A stretch of DNA of 64,000 nt from Papio anubis (GCF_008728515.1 NC_044995.1:15154127-15218126), one strand, 5' to 3'. Counted from the first letter of the stretch, positions 25,932 through 37,500 are shown. Notes: generated by a model not told the origin, from the sequence alone. Program-made: numbers and translations.

Positions 25932-25948
25932 CTATTTCCCCTTCCTTT

Positions 25949-26439
25949 GAACCTGATCAGGACTTTGCAATGGCATCAACATGGTGAGAGTGACCCTGCA
26001 TGGCTGATGAGGCTGGGCTACACAAGGTGATGTGGCTTCTGACTGGCTCCCTCTCAGGATACATGCCCTTGGAACCCATTCTCTAAGCTCCTTGGGAGCC
26101 CAACCTAGCCCATACAGAGACAAGACAAGAAGAGAAACAGAGGCCCCCCAGGCCTCAGCCAGCATCAGCTGCCAGACAGGAGAGCAAATGCACCTTCAGT
26201 GATTCTAGCTGAAGCCTCAGACCGCATGGAGCAGAGATGAGCAAAATGCACACTGTCACTGTTTTGAAACAACAATGTTTGGGGGCTGTTTGTTATGTAG
26301 CACTAGACAGCTGTAACAATGCTATTACTGCTGTGTTCCATGAATGACTGCACTTTGAGTAGCAGGGGGCTAGATCACTAGATAACCCCCATGGCTTCTG
26401 TATATGCTATTTTTCTACTTTTATATTCTTTTCTTTCAC
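25949..26439. other. Intergenic, nothing recognised
   Basis: Unique-looking or very old repeat sequence; no supported gene. Confidence 0.4.
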
Positions 26440-26760
26440 TTTTTTTTTTGTTTTTTTGTTTTGTTTTGTTTTGTTTTTGAGACAGAGTCTCACTCTGTTG
26501 CCCAGGCTGGAGTGCAGTGGTATAATCTTGGCGGACTGCAACCTCCACTTCTCCGATTCAAGCAATTATTGTGCCTCAACCTCCTGAGTAGCTGGGACTA
26601 TAGACATGCACCGCCACGCCTGGCTAATTTCTGTATTTTTAGTAGAGACGGGGTTTCGCCATGTTGGCCAGGCTGATCTCAAACTCCTGACCTCAGGTGA
26701 TCCACCCGCCTTGGCCTCCCAAAGTGCTGGGATTACAGGCGTGAGCCACCATGCCCAGCT
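26440..26760 (-). mobile_element. Alu
   Basis: Antisense Alu with a (GTTTT)n tail, ending ...gccaccatgcccagc. Confidence 0.95.
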
Positions 26761-27644
26761 CCATTCCCTTTCTTTACTTGGCTCATTTTTCCTTGTTGCC
26801 TCAGTTCTCCTCTAAGATCACTTTCCTGACATTTCAGCCTGGGCCTGTTGCCTTCTCTGGGTCCCCTCAGCCTCCTGCGCCTCCATCATCTCAGCCCTGA
26901 TCCCTCAGATTATACTTCCTCTGTCCCCACTCTGACCATCTTCGCTGTCCCTGGGTAGGGATGGGTATCTTCTCCCACTGGTCTGGGAGACCCAGTCTGC
27001 CTGGTGCAGACTTGGTCACTGCTGGAAGGAGCTCAGTTAGTGTGGTGCTGAGGACAGCACTGGTGGGGCTGGCCCCCTTCACCCAAACTCCCACTCTCTT
27101 CCATAGATTTCACCTCTGTGGCCCAGGCCATGGCTTAGGGCAACTCTGCTTAAACATCGAGTCCATCCTCCATTCTGTTCTTGAATAGGGAGCACCTGTT
27201 ACACCAGCCTCTCCCTTGTACCCTCCACTCATGTCTTTCTCCCCAAGAGACACGGGACTCTGGCACTTGTGAAGCATGACCCAGACCCTGGGGCCGTGGC
27301 ATCCAACATCCTCATTCCCTACGACTCCTACTGTCTAGATGTAGCTGCCAAGAGACCCCCAGACTCCCCGGGCCTCTGTCTAGAATGCCAAGAGAAGGCG
27401 AGAACGCCGTGCCACTGCATGCTCTGTGGGGTCTCCTTCCCCCTTCCCTGGCTGCTGGGCGTGACTTCAATGTTCTCCCCAACCCCCAAACAGCAGTACT
27501 GATAAAAGCTGCAGACCTGGCTCAGGTTAGCTAATGAGGACCAGGCTGGGAATGAAGCCTGAATCCCTAAACCCCAGTCCTGCACCCCACCCTAATCCTG
27601 GGGTCTCCACTGGACAAAAGGAAGCAGCTTGGTTTTCCGTTGGT
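26761..27644. other. Intergenic, no gene recognised
   Basis: C/T-rich, with open frames below 91 codons and no recognisable domain. Confidence 0.4.
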
Positions 27645-27899
27645 GTTGTTTGGAGATAGAGTATCTCTCTGGCTCCCAGATTGGAGTGCAGCGGCGTGAT
27701 CTTGGCTCACTGCAGCCTCCGCCTCCTGGGTTCAAGCAATGCTCATGCCTCAGCCCCCCCAGTAGCTGGGATTACAGGTGTGCGCCACCACACCCAGCTA
27801 ATTTTTGTATTTTTAGTAGGGACGGGGTTTCACCATATTGGCCAGGCTGGTCTCAAACTCCTGACCTCAACTGATTCCCCAGCCTCGGCCTCCCAAAGT
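27645..27899 (-). mobile_element. Alu, 5'-truncated
   Basis: Antisense Alu that stops at gcctcccaaagtg, lacking the final segment of about 40 bases seen in full-length copies. Confidence 0.92.
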
Positions 27900-28026
27900 G
27901 GAAGTGGCTTATTTTTAAGGAGAAAACTCCCATGGAAAGGAATCAGCACCTCCTCTGTCAACATTTCACTTCTCTGAAAAGACCCGCACTTCCAACTACA
28001 AAGTGCTTTGTAAACACAAGAATGAG

Positions 28027-28321
28027 GCTGGGCGAGGTGGCTCATGCCTGTAATCCCAGCACTTTGGGAAGCTGAGGCGGGCAGATCACGAGGTCGGGAG
28101 TTTGAGACCAGCCTGACCAATATGCTGAAACCCCGTCTCTACTAAAAACACAAAAATTAGTTGGGTGTGGTGGCGCGTGCCTGTAATCCCAGCTACTCAG
28201 GAGGCTGAGGCAGGAGAATAGCTTGAACCCAGGAGGTGGAGGCTGCAATGAGCCAAGATCACGCCACTGCACTGCAGCCTGGGCAACAGAGCGAAACTCC
28301 ATTTCAAAAAAAAAAAAAAAA
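28027..28321 (+). mobile_element. Alu with target duplication
   Basis: Sense Alu between aagaatgag at 28018-28026 and 28322-28330. Confidence 0.96.
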
Positions 28322-28330
28322 AAGAATGAG

Positions 28331-28937
28331 AACACTTGGACACAGGGAGGGAAACAGCACACACAACAAAATTTAAAAACAGGTGAAAATAATTTTAGTA
28401 ATATTTTTACTACTACTGATATGATCAAAACATTATTATTTCAACAAGTAATTAATCTAAACATGATTGAGATGTCTTACGTTATTTTCATCATACTAAG
28501 CCTTTAATATTTGTTGTGTATTTTACACTCACAGCACATCTCAATTTGGACTCCCCATGTTTCAAGCACTAAATAGCCATGTGTGTCTGCTGTCCGTCTA
28601 CCATACTGGACAGCGTTGATCTGAAATCCCATCTGTATGCATCACCATCACATTTGCAGAGACCCCATCTCAGCAGCACAGCTGAGGCTCATCTGCAAAA
28701 GCACCTGCAACTTCTCTACAACCTCCCACATCACCTCCAAACACATCCTCATGTCATCTGCCAACACACCCATAGCTCACAGGCCAATGTCTAAATCTCA
28801 TTGCAGGCATCTTCAGAGAAAGCACTTACTAAAGGGGTATACTTGATTCCACATCTGATTTGACCTGCAAATCTCCCCTCCCCTTTGCATACATTTGCAT
28901 CTAATTTGTATGTCAACCTAAATGCACTGGCAGAGCC
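28331..28937. other. 3' flank of ERICH4
   Basis: No second gene seen. It would hold the 3' UTR of ERICH4 (transcribed leftward). I found no clear AATAAA on the minus strand close to the stop. Confidence 0.4.
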
Positions 28938-29156
28938 TCAGATCATCATCTCAAAGTCAGGGGGGTGTGGGGCTGGGCAGGCCTCCAGGTGTTCCTCCTC
29001 CTGCTTCCACTGGGGCTCTTGATCCTCCTCCTCTTCCTCGCTGCTCTCCTCCTCCTCCTCCAATATGGTGACCAGTTCCTCCCGCAGCGCCCCTATCTCC
29101 AGCCCCAGGCTGCACAGCTGTCCCAGCAGCTGGACATCAACTCGGCGCAGGTTCTC
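28938..29156 (-). CDS. ERICH4: ERICH4 coding exon 2
   Basis: Codes for 72 residues from ENLRRVDVQ to EMMI and the TGA stop (28938-28940). It holds the poly-glutamate tract. Confidence 0.93.
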   Translation of the reverse strand, partial: ENLRRVDVQLLGQLCSLGLEIGALREELVTILEEEEESSEEEEEDQEPQWKQEEEHLEACPAPHPPDFEMMI

Positions 29157-30012
29157 CTGCCGGTAGGAAGGGGACGTCACAGGGATGCCACCCCAGAGAG
29201 CAAGGGTCTCGCCAGGGCCTGGATGAGAGCAGGTCCCAACTCATGTCCTGGCCATGGTGCCTGGGCAGGGTCCTCACTGTGCCAATGGATCCTAACTGCC
29301 TTCCTGCTTCTCAGAGTGTATCTTGATCTGTAACTCTGTCTTTGTCTCTCCATTTCATTGTCCCTGACTTCTCTCTCTGTTTCTCAGTAATATGTCTCCT
29401 CCCTCTCTTATCTATCTCTGTCTCTGTTTCCCTTTGTCTGTCTCTGTCCCCATTTATTTTTTGTCTTTCCATGCCCCTGTCTCTCTGTCTCTGTTTTGCT
29501 ATTTCTCTGCCCCTGCCTTTGGCTCTCTTTCTCTCGCTCGCCCTGTCTCTGCCCTCCTCAACTTTCTCAAATTCAGTCTGAGTCCCTCTGTCTCTGTTCC
29601 TGCTCTCAGTCTCTGCTTCCCACCTCTGTCCCTCTCTTTTGGGATCTCCCTGTCCCACCTCTGTTCCTGTCCCTCACTCTATGTCTGTCTTTCTGTCTGT
29701 ACATGCCTCTCATGTCTCTGCTTCTGTCTCTCAGATTCTGTCTTTCAGTCTCTGGCCCTCTCTATTTTCCTTCATTTCCATTCATTCTCATTTACTCTCT
29801 CTCTCTCTCTCTCTTTCCCTTCCAAACCCCTCACTCACCAGCTCCTCCCTGATCCACAGCAGACTATCCCAGGCACCTCCAGTGTCTGTCCCTGCAGTCC
29901 TGAGGGTCTGACCAGGGATTTCCACTGGTGGGACCTCCCTCAGGGCCTGGGGGGGTGGGCCCAGCCCCGGAGGCACCAGTCCAGCCTGACTCAGCTGCCT
30001 CCACAGCTCCAT
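28938..30012 (-). CDS. ERICH4: ERICH4, glutamate-rich protein 4 (two exons, 130 aa)
   Basis: Joining 30012-29839 to 29156-28938 gives a 130-residue protein from MELWRQLSQAGL to DFEMMI, the length I recall for human ERICH4 (formerly C19orf69). The exon 1 donor is CTG|GTGAGT, the exon 2 acceptor CGGCAG|GAG, and the intron is in phase 0. Residues 1-58 are rich in proline, leucine and glycine. Residues 59-88 look helical with regular leucines (LLGQLCSLGLEIGALREEL). Residues 91-116 are a glutamate-rich acidic tract. There is no signal peptide or membrane segment. The molecular function is unknown to me. The gene lies head-to-head with DMAC2, 4.6 kb away, the arrangement I recall for human 19q13.2. 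The 682-bp intron is almost pure purine on the sense strand. Confidence 0.93.
29330..29825. repeat. Polypyrimidine low-complexity tract in the ERICH4 intron
   Basis: About 500 bases of imperfect TCTCTGTC/CCTCTGTCT repeats on the plus strand (purine-rich in the ERICH4 transcript), ending in (CT)n at about 29,795-29,815. The open frames on either strand are low-complexity artefacts. Confidence 0.9.
29839..30012 (-). CDS. ERICH4: ERICH4 coding exon 1
   Basis: 58 codons from ATG (30012-30010) to REEL, followed by the donor GTGAGTGAGG. The start was chosen because it gives the known MELWRQL beginning and the usual 130-residue length. Confidence 0.93.
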
Positions 30013-30690
30013 GGTCTCTGAGCTATGGCTGCCAGGAGCAGGAAGTAGCAAGGTCCAGGGTGGCCCGGTCCCCCGGGGAGCTGTGTGCGTGGTGGAGAGT
30101 AAAGGGCAGAGGGAGTGGGATGGGGTTCCTGGCAAAGGTATCCCAAAGTCCACTCTTCAGAGAAAATCAGCTGGCCTTGTGCTTTTGTTTTTCCTTCTGA
30201 AGTCTAACCTCAACTCTGCTCAAAGGGTTCAAACACAGTCTCTTGCAGAGGTCAAACTCTGCCCCTCCCTGTCTATCTCAGGTCTGACCCCTCAGGGGCG
30301 CTCAGTGTCTGTAGATGCCTGGCACCCTCTGTCCTTCCACCTGCCCCCCACCACCACCGCCTCTCCAGCCTCTCCTCAGCCTCCATTTGACCTCTGGCTT
30401 CCCCATAGCTTGGTTCTTGCTTGTCCTCTCAGCACAGGTCATCCCAGGGCTTTCCCACCAGTGTGCCTTTGGGGGCAGGAATGGCTCCCAGGGGCACCAA
30501 CAGAGCAATCCCTCAGCTGGAGTGCCTGTGTCCAGGCTGCTGGCCTAGGGCCGAGCAGCCAATTCTGCTGACCCTGGACTTGCCTATGGGTATATCATCC
30601 TTGCTGAGGGTGGGGCTTCTGCTGTGGAAAAGTCTGGGAAGCACTGCAGGCCTCTCTCGGCCTTGAACCCTTCCTTCAGACCCAAAGTGC

Positions 30691-30708
30691 TTATATATAT
30701 ATATATAA
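30691..30708. repeat. (TA)n microsatellite
   Basis: Alternating TA for about 16 bases next to a truncated Alu. Confidence 0.85.
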
Positions 30709-30950
30709 TGGTAGATCACAAGGTCAGGAGATCTAGACCATCCTGGCAACAGGGTGAAACCCCGTCTCTAGTAAAATACAAAAATTAGCCAGGCATGCTG
30801 GCGTGCGCCTGTAGTCCCAGCTACTCTGGAGGGTGAGGCAGTGGAATAGCTTGAACCCGGGAGGCAGAGGTTGCGGAAAGCCGAGATCACGCCACTGCAC
30901 TCCAGCCTGGCGACAGAGCAAGACTCCATCTCAAAATAAATAAATGAATG
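30708..30950 (+). mobile_element. Alu, 5'-truncated
   Basis: Starts inside the element at gtagatcacaaggtcaggag; tail (AAAT)n with GAAT. Confidence 0.92.
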
Positions 30951-30975
30951 AATTAATTAAATTATATAGATAATT

Positions 30976-31269
30976 TTTTTTTTTTTTGAGACAGAGTCTC
31001 GCTCTGTCGCCCAGGCTGGACTGCAGTGGTGCAATCTTTGCTCACTACAACCTCTGCCTCCCGGGTTCAAGCGATTCCCCTGCCTCAGCCTCCTGAGCAG
31101 ATGGGGTTATAGGTGCACGCCACCACACCTGGCTAATTTTTGTATGTTTAGTGGAGACGGGGTTTCACCATGTTAGCCAGGCTGGTTTCAAACCCCTGAC
31201 CTCAGGTGATCTGCCTACCTCGGCCTCCCAAAGTGCTGGGATTACAGTCGTGAGCCACCAGTCCCAGCC
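30976..31269 (-). mobile_element. Alu
   Basis: Antisense Alu, T tract to ...gccaccagtcccagcc. Confidence 0.95.
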
Positions 31270-31274
31270 AATTT

Positions 31275-31860
31275 CATGTATATGTCACTGGCTTCCAAAT
31301 GTTTGGCCTCAGTCCTGATCTCTCCCTTGAGTTCCACACCCTAATTCTGCAGCCCTGATGAAGGGCAGGTGAGTCCCCAAATTGGGGCTTAGCCCTGGAG
31401 GTTTCTTGGCTCCACTCAGCCAAGAATTCAAGAGCAAGGGAGCAAGCCGTGGAAGAAAGCAGGTTTACTGAAGCGGCTGTGTACAGCAGAAGGACAGCTC
31501 CTGGCAGAGTAAGGCTACCCAGAGTAGCAGCACGTGGGCTGTGGGCTGGCAGTATTTATACTCACTTTTAACTACATGCAAATTAAGGGGTGGGCTATTC
31601 AGAAATCTAGAAAAGGGGTAGTAACTTCTGGGTGTTGCCATGGCATTTGTAAACTGTCATGGCGCTGGTGGGAGTGCCTTAAGCCGATGAGCAGTGAGGG
31701 CAACTAGAGGTTGCCTTTATGTCATTTGCTGGTTCCGGAGACTTTATTTATTCTATCCTGTCAGGACCAGGAAATGAGTCCTGCCGCTCCTCTACTTCAG
31801 CTCCACCAGGGTGTCTCAGACACCTCAACGTGAATGTGGTCAACACAGAACTCTCAATTG
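31275..31860. mobile_element. LTR-like interspersed repeat
   Basis: Text such as gttgccatggcatttgtaaactgtcatggc and ggtgggagtgcc is a familiar primate LTR signature. Borders, family and strand are not resolved. Confidence 0.5.
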
Positions 31861-31869
31861 GGAGCCCCA

Positions 31870-32650
31870 TCATTGGATGCATTTCCTGTTGCTGCTGTAA
31901 CAAATGACCACAATCTTAAAACAACACAAAGTCACCGTTACAGTTCTGGAGGTCAGAAGTCTAAGGTGGGTGCACAGGACTGGGTCTCTTCTTGAGTCTC
32001 TAGAAGACTGCCTATTTCTTAGTCTCTTCCAGCTTCTGCAAGCCATCTGCCTTCCTTGGCTCTTAGCCCCTTCCTTCATCACCCCAACCTTCTCTATCTA
32101 TGATCATCACATCTCCTGTTGATGCTGACCCTCCTGTCTCCCTCTGAGAGGCCCCTTGTGATTACGTTGGACCTACCCAGTTGCCCATGGTAAGGGTAAT
32201 CTCCCATCTCAAGATTCTTAACTTTGTCGTGTCTTCAAAGTCCCCCTTTTTTTTTTTGGAGACAGAGTCTCACTTTGTCCCCCAGGCTGGAGTGCAGTGC
32301 ACAGCCTCGGCTCACTGCAACCTCACTGCAACTTCCACCTCCTGGGTTCAAGCGATCCTGCCACCTCAGCCTCCAGAGTAGCTGGGATTACAGGCATGCA
32401 CCACCACACCCGGCTAATTTTTGTACTTTTAGTAGAAACTGGGTTTCACCATGTTAGCCAGGCTGGTCTGGAACTCCCGACCTCAGGTGATCCACCCGCC
32501 TCGGCCTCCCAAAGTGCTGGGATTACAGGCGTGAGCCACCGTGCCCAGCCCCAAGTCCCTTTTACCATAGAAAGTAACATAGCCACAGTATCCGGGGATT
32601 CACAAGTATGAGTATCTGGCGGAAAGGGTCTGTTATTCAGCCACCACACC
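31870..32650 (+). mobile_element. Ancient interspersed repeat split by an Alu
   Basis: The most complete of the three copies. It begins ttgctgctgtaacaaatgac, then ttctggaggtcagaagtc, ccttgtgattacgttgg and ttcttaactttgtc; after the Alu it continues aagtcccttttaccatag and ttattcagccaccaca. Confidence 0.65.
32245..32552 (-). mobile_element. Alu with target duplication
   Basis: Antisense Alu between aagtccc at 32238-32244 and 32553-32559, inside the older repeat. Confidence 0.95.
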
Positions 32651-32865
32651 CACCCTCCTAAACCTGCTGCTCTTTCAGTTTCCTCATGTGCACAGCCATG
32701 CCAGTCTGCTTTTAGTTTCTCAATCTATTGGCTTAACCTTCAAAACAGATCCAGGATTTGAGCACTTCTCACCATTTCCTCTGCCCCATCCCCATTCATC
32801 TCTTGCCTAGACTGTTACAGTAGCTTCTTGTACTGGTCCCCTGCATCCACCCTTGCCCTCTAAGA

Positions 32866-33213
32866 CATGGTTCCCCAATCCCTGGGCCGAGAACCACTAC
32901 CAGCCCCTGGCCTGTTACGATCTGGGCCACACAGCAAGAGACGAGCAGCAGGTAAGTGAGCATTACCGCCTGAGCTCCGCTTCCTGTCAGATCAGCGGTG
33001 GCATTAGATTCTCATAGGAGGCAAACCCTACTGTGAACTGTGCCTGTGGGGGATCCAGGTTGCCTGCTCCTTATGAGAATCTAATGCCTGATGATCTCAG
33101 GTGGAACAGTTTCACCCCAAAGCCATCCCCACTCCACATCCTGCCCCCTGGTCTATGGAAAAATTGTCTTCCACGAAACCAGTCCCTGGTAACAAAACGG
33201 TTGGGGACCACTG
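32866..33213. mobile_element. hAT-Charlie (MER1-type) non-autonomous DNA transposon
   Basis: 348-bp element with inverted ends (catggttccccaatccc against ggttggggaccactg). It is flanked by an 8-bp target duplication, ctctaaga at 32858-32865 and ctctaagg at 33214-33221. The inner palindrome agattctcata...tatgagaatct is typical of MER1-type elements. It encodes no transposase. Confidence 0.88.
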
Positions 33214-33226
33214 CTCTAAGGTACAT

Positions 33227-33744
33227 TCTCCACCTGGCAGAAATGACCTTTAAAAAACGTAAATCCGATTTTAACACTCCCTTCTTCCCACTGTGAATAG
33301 AATAAAACCCTACCAGGCCTGCACCGTCAGCCCCTGCCCACCTCTTAACCCAGTCTCCTATCTCTGTCTACAAGCTGGTTCCCACCTCAAGGCCTCTCTG
33401 CTCTAGAGGCTACCTCTTCCTGCAGCTCTTTTCCCTTAGATCTTTGAATGGCTCTTTCCTTATCATTCACTTCCACTTCAATGTCACCTCTTCAGAGAGA
33501 CCTTTGCTGATGGCCCTACGCCTCAGTCACTTTTTTTTATCTGCTTATTATCAAAATTATCTTGCTGATTCCTTTGTTTCTTATCCATCCTCTCCCATAT
33601 CCATGCTGTCCCAGCCCAGAATGTTGACTCCCTGAGAGAGGGACTGGGTCTGTCCTGCTCACTCTGGTAATCTCAGCAGCTAGAACAGTGCCTGCCATCA
33701 TGTGGTAAGTGTTCAGTAAATATTCTTGGAATGAATGAATGAAT
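33227..33744 (+). mobile_element. L2 (LINE2) 3' region
   Basis: Diverged L2 with the typical end ctagaacagtgcctgcc, gtgttcagtaaatattc and (GAAT)n at about 33,728-33,744. The L2 probably extends left of the MER1-type insertion to about 32,650. Confidence 0.7.
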
Positions 33745-34049
33745 ACTGCTATCCACAAGACTTCACAATGGCTCTGCATGCTGCTATCTAGCTTTGAACT
33801 CCGAACTGGTCTTGAGATCTCACCTCAGTCTCTAACCTTGAAGTCTAACCTCTTCACCCACTCTTTCTCTTACCTGACCCTAATTTTAAAAAATGACGTG
33901 GTCAGCTTTTCGGCCCCCTCATTCCCTGTTTTAAAGAGGAAGCTGGAAGAACAAGAAAGCTCAGGGAGACTGCAATTGCAGTCAGGAAAGAAAGAGACTC
34001 TGCCGGGAAGGACACCCCATCTTCTCCTAGGGAAAGATTGTGGAGTCCT

Positions 34050-34383
34050 GTTTTTTTGTTTTGTTTTTCAACTTTTTGTTTTAAGAGACAGCGTCTGCTC
34101 TGTCGCCCAGGCTGGAGTGCAGTGGCGCAATCACAGCTCACTGCAACTTCGACCTCCCTGGCTCAAGCATCCTCCTGCCTCAGCCTCGTAAGTAGCTGGG
34201 ACCACAGGCATGCACCACCATGCCTGGCTAATATCTTATTTTTTGTTTCCCTATTTTTTTGTGGAGATAAGGTCTCCCCTATGTTGCCCAGGCTGGTCTT
34301 GAACTTCTGGCTTCAAGCGATGCTCTCGCCTCAGCCTCCACAAAGTGCTGGGCTCACAGGTGCGTGAGTCACCGCGCCCGACC
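34050..34383 (-). mobile_element. Alu
   Basis: Antisense Alu, old and with small insertions, ending ...tcaccgcgcccgacc, about 190 bp upstream of the DMAC2 start. Confidence 0.92.
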
Positions 34384-34479
34384 TGTGTCTGGTTTTGAAG
34401 CTCAGAGAGAGGGCGCTGGGAGCAATCCCTAAACCCTAGGAGAGTAAAAAGTGCGTGCACCTTTAAGGGGACGGTTAGA

Positions 34480-34580
34480 AAACGCGGGGCGTGGCCACAG
34501 GAGAATAAGTTCGCCCTGGCCCAGGCTAGTGGGATAAGACCGACCCCTTCCGGTTACGTAATCTTAGCAAGATGGCGGCT
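34480..34580 (+). promoter_or_regulatory. DMAC2: DMAC2 core promoter: GC box, ETS, CRE-like and YY1 sites
   Basis: A GC/KLF-type box GGGGCGTGGC (34486-34495), an ETS/GABP core CTTCCGG (34547-34553), a palindromic TTACGTAA (34554-34561) directly abutting it, and AAGATGGCGGC (34569-34579), a YY1 motif that contains the start codon. No TATA box. This TATA-less ETS plus YY1 layout is common in nuclear genes for mitochondrial proteins. Binding is inferred from motifs only. Confidence 0.75.
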
Positions 34581-34589
34581 TCCTGGCTG
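34572..34589 (+). CDS. DMAC2: DMAC2 coding exon 1
   Basis: Six codons, MAASWL, then donor gtaagt. The ATG lies inside the YY1 motif. Confidence 0.92.
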
Positions 34590-37500
34590 GTAAGTGACCG
34601 GAGTTCTAGAGCCCTAAATTTGAAGTCCGCTCTGCAGCCTCCGCATTCAAGCCTCTGTTGGCGGCCACGAGAGCAAAGAGCCGTGAGGCAGCGGGCTGAG
34701 ACTGGCAAGCCCCGTACTGGGAGTGCAAACCTGTGGCTATTGGGGGCCAGGAAGGATCTGTGGGGGTCGCAGGCGGAGGAGACGCTTTAGCGAGGGAGGG
34801 ACTTGACTGAGAGTATCCAGTGGGGATGAGGGAGTGACCTCCGAAGAGCGACGCGACTAACCAATCAGAGGGAGGGATGACACAAGGAGCTAATGGACAG
34901 GCAAGGGTGGGGCCTGTACGACAAGAGGGCTTGAAAGGGATTGTTTAAGGATGTGGGATTTGGTCCTAGGAGACCGAAGGATAAATGTAAGAAAAGTTCG
35001 TGGGAAATTGCCTATTTTTTACAGAAAACTCAAAAGCATGATGGGCGGGGGAACCGAGAGATCAATTTGGGGGTTCCAAGGGCATCATCTGGGTGAAATT
35101 AAGAGCAGAATTTGAGATATTCTTTCAGAGGATTTAGAAAGAATTGGGTAAAATCAAGGAATGAATTTAGGGAAAATTAAAGAGGTTGGCAGCTTCAAAT
35201 TTTTAAGGAAAATAAAGGTGTGGGTAAAATTATCGACAAAATTTGAAAAAAATTGGTTAAAGCAAAGAGAAGCTGGGGTAGATTAAGAGGAGACCTTGAA
35301 AGCAAAATTGAAGCGTTTGGGGGCTTCTTCCCTGTGGCCACACCCCTCCACTTTTTTACTCTCCTCTTCAAAGCTCATGCTTTTTTTACCCTTATCGGTT
35401 CAAGGGTGTCCAATCTTTTGGCTTCCCTGGGCCACGTTGTTCGAAGAAGAAGAATTGTCTTGGGCCACACATAAAATACACTAACCATAACTGATGAGTC
35501 AAAAAAAAAAAAAAAATCACACAAAAAAATCCTCCTAATGTTTTAAGAAAGTTTGCATGTTTGTGTTGGGTGGCATGCAGGCGGCGGATTGGACAAGCTT
35601 GGTTGGATTGCTCAGAGCGCCCTCTCCATGAGGTTTGGAGATACGTTTTTAAGATTATATTTTGGGGAAAGAAGTCATTTGGGAAAACGGGAAAACCCCA
35701 GGAGAAGAACTGGGTAATTAAGGGGCAAATCTGTGGGAAATTAAGAGGTCAAATAATGCAGGTTTTGAGTAATAAGAGTTTGGGGGAAAGTTAGAGGAAG
35801 AATTTAGGAAAATCAACAGTATATGGCTAGTCAAGGAGAGAATTTAGGGTTGACTAAGGGGAGGAGGAACTTGGAAAAAACATGGGGAAATTTTTGGAAT
35901 CTCAGACAATTTTGAAGTTTTGAAGGAAGAACTTAGGGCGAGTTGGGAATCAGAGGGATTGAGGTTCATGGAGCAAGAACTGGGGAATCCAGCTCTGTGT
36001 CTCCCAGGAGGCTCCAGGCTCAGCTCCTTTCCTCTCCCCCTCCCCAGTCCCTGCGCCTGGTGGCCCCCATGTGGAATGGGACCCGGGGCATCCATCGCCT
36101 GGGTGGGGCAGTGGTCCCAGAGGGCAATCAGAAGAAGGAAAGGACGATGCTCCAGTTCCTGACCGACCATTTCTACGATGTGGAGGCTCTGAGGGGTTAC
36201 TTGCTCCAAAGGGAGATGTGCAAGGTGCATCTGAAAAATCGGTGAGAATCCCTGGCCTGCAAGACCCTGCGGAGACCCTGGCCCACCAGAGCCCAGGTCC
36301 TGTCCTTGCCATTCCCAGGCAGCACTGTGGCTTCCAGTGCCAGCCTTGTTGTCTCTTGCAGCTCCATCTCCAACCTGTACCCTTCTCAAGGACTCCAGCT
36401 CACATAGGCAGCTTGCCACCCACCAGCTCCACTCAGAGTCTAACTGGCATCTCAAACCTAACATGGCTAAAACCAAACCCTGATTTCTCCCCAAAAAACA
36501 TCTGCTCACTTCCAAGCCTTCCCATCCCAGTAAACGCTAGTGCTGCCCACCCAGTTGTTCAGGCCAAATTTTTTTTTTTTTTTTTTTTTGAGACGGAGTC
36601 TCACTCTGTCACCCAGGTGCAATCTCAGCTCACTGCAAGCTCCGCCTGCCGGGTTCACGCCATTCTCCTGCCTCAGCCTCCCGAGTAGCTGGGACTACAG
36701 GTGCCCGCCACCACGCCCGGCTAATTTTTTACATTTTTAGTAGAGATGGGATTTCACCATGTTAGCCAGGATGGTCTCGATCTCCTGACCTTGTGATCTG
36801 CCTGCCTCAGCCTCCCAAAGTGCTGGGATTACAGGCCTGAGCCACCGTGCCCGGCCTGTTGCAGGCCAAATTCTAAGGAGTCATCCCTAATTCCTCTCTT
36901 TGCTTCCCTGCCCTCCACATCCAGACCATCAATAAAATACTAGAATATCTCTAATTTGACCAGTTCTCACTGCCTTCACCATTCATAACCTGATCCAAGT
37001 CCCTTTGTTTTATAATTGAATCACTCAATAACTGGTTTTTAGTTCCTGTACTCTTTTTTTTTTCTTTTTTTCCCGAGACAGAGTCTTGCTCTGTCTCCCA
37101 GGCTGGGGTGCAGTGGCACAATCTAAGCTCACTGCAACCTCTGCCTCCCGGGTTCAAGCAGTTCTCCTGCCTCAGCCTTCTGAGTAGCTGGGATTACAGG
37201 CACCTGCCACCAGGCCCGGCAAATTTTTGTATTTTTAGTAGAGACAGGTTTTCGCCATGTTGGCCAGGCTGCTCTCAAACTCCTGACCTCAGGTAATCAG
37301 CCTGCCTCGGCCTCCCAAAGTGCTGGGATTACAGGCATGAGTCACCACACCTGGCCAAAATTTGTTTTGTTTGAGACGGAGTCTCGCTGTGTCTCCCATG
37401 CTGGAGTGCAGTGGTGTGATCATGGCTCACTGCAACCTCCGCCTCCCGGGTTCAAGCAATTCTCCCGCCTCAGCCTCCCAAGTAGGTGGGATTACAGGCA

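Noticed and set aside
8870..28900. CEACAM-family exons or a known long noncoding RNA, expected near ERICH4 in human
   Set aside because: I could not recognise any immunoglobulin-domain exon or a specific noncoding transcript from sequence alone, so none is claimed.
29392..30021. 209-codon plus-strand frame across the ERICH4 intron
   Set aside because: It is the translation of a polypyrimidine repeat plus the antisense of ERICH4 exon 1.
35844..36515. 223-codon minus-strand frame
   Set aside because: It lies antisense to DMAC2 exon 2 and its flanks, with no recognisable domain; the plus-strand exon explains the conserved part.
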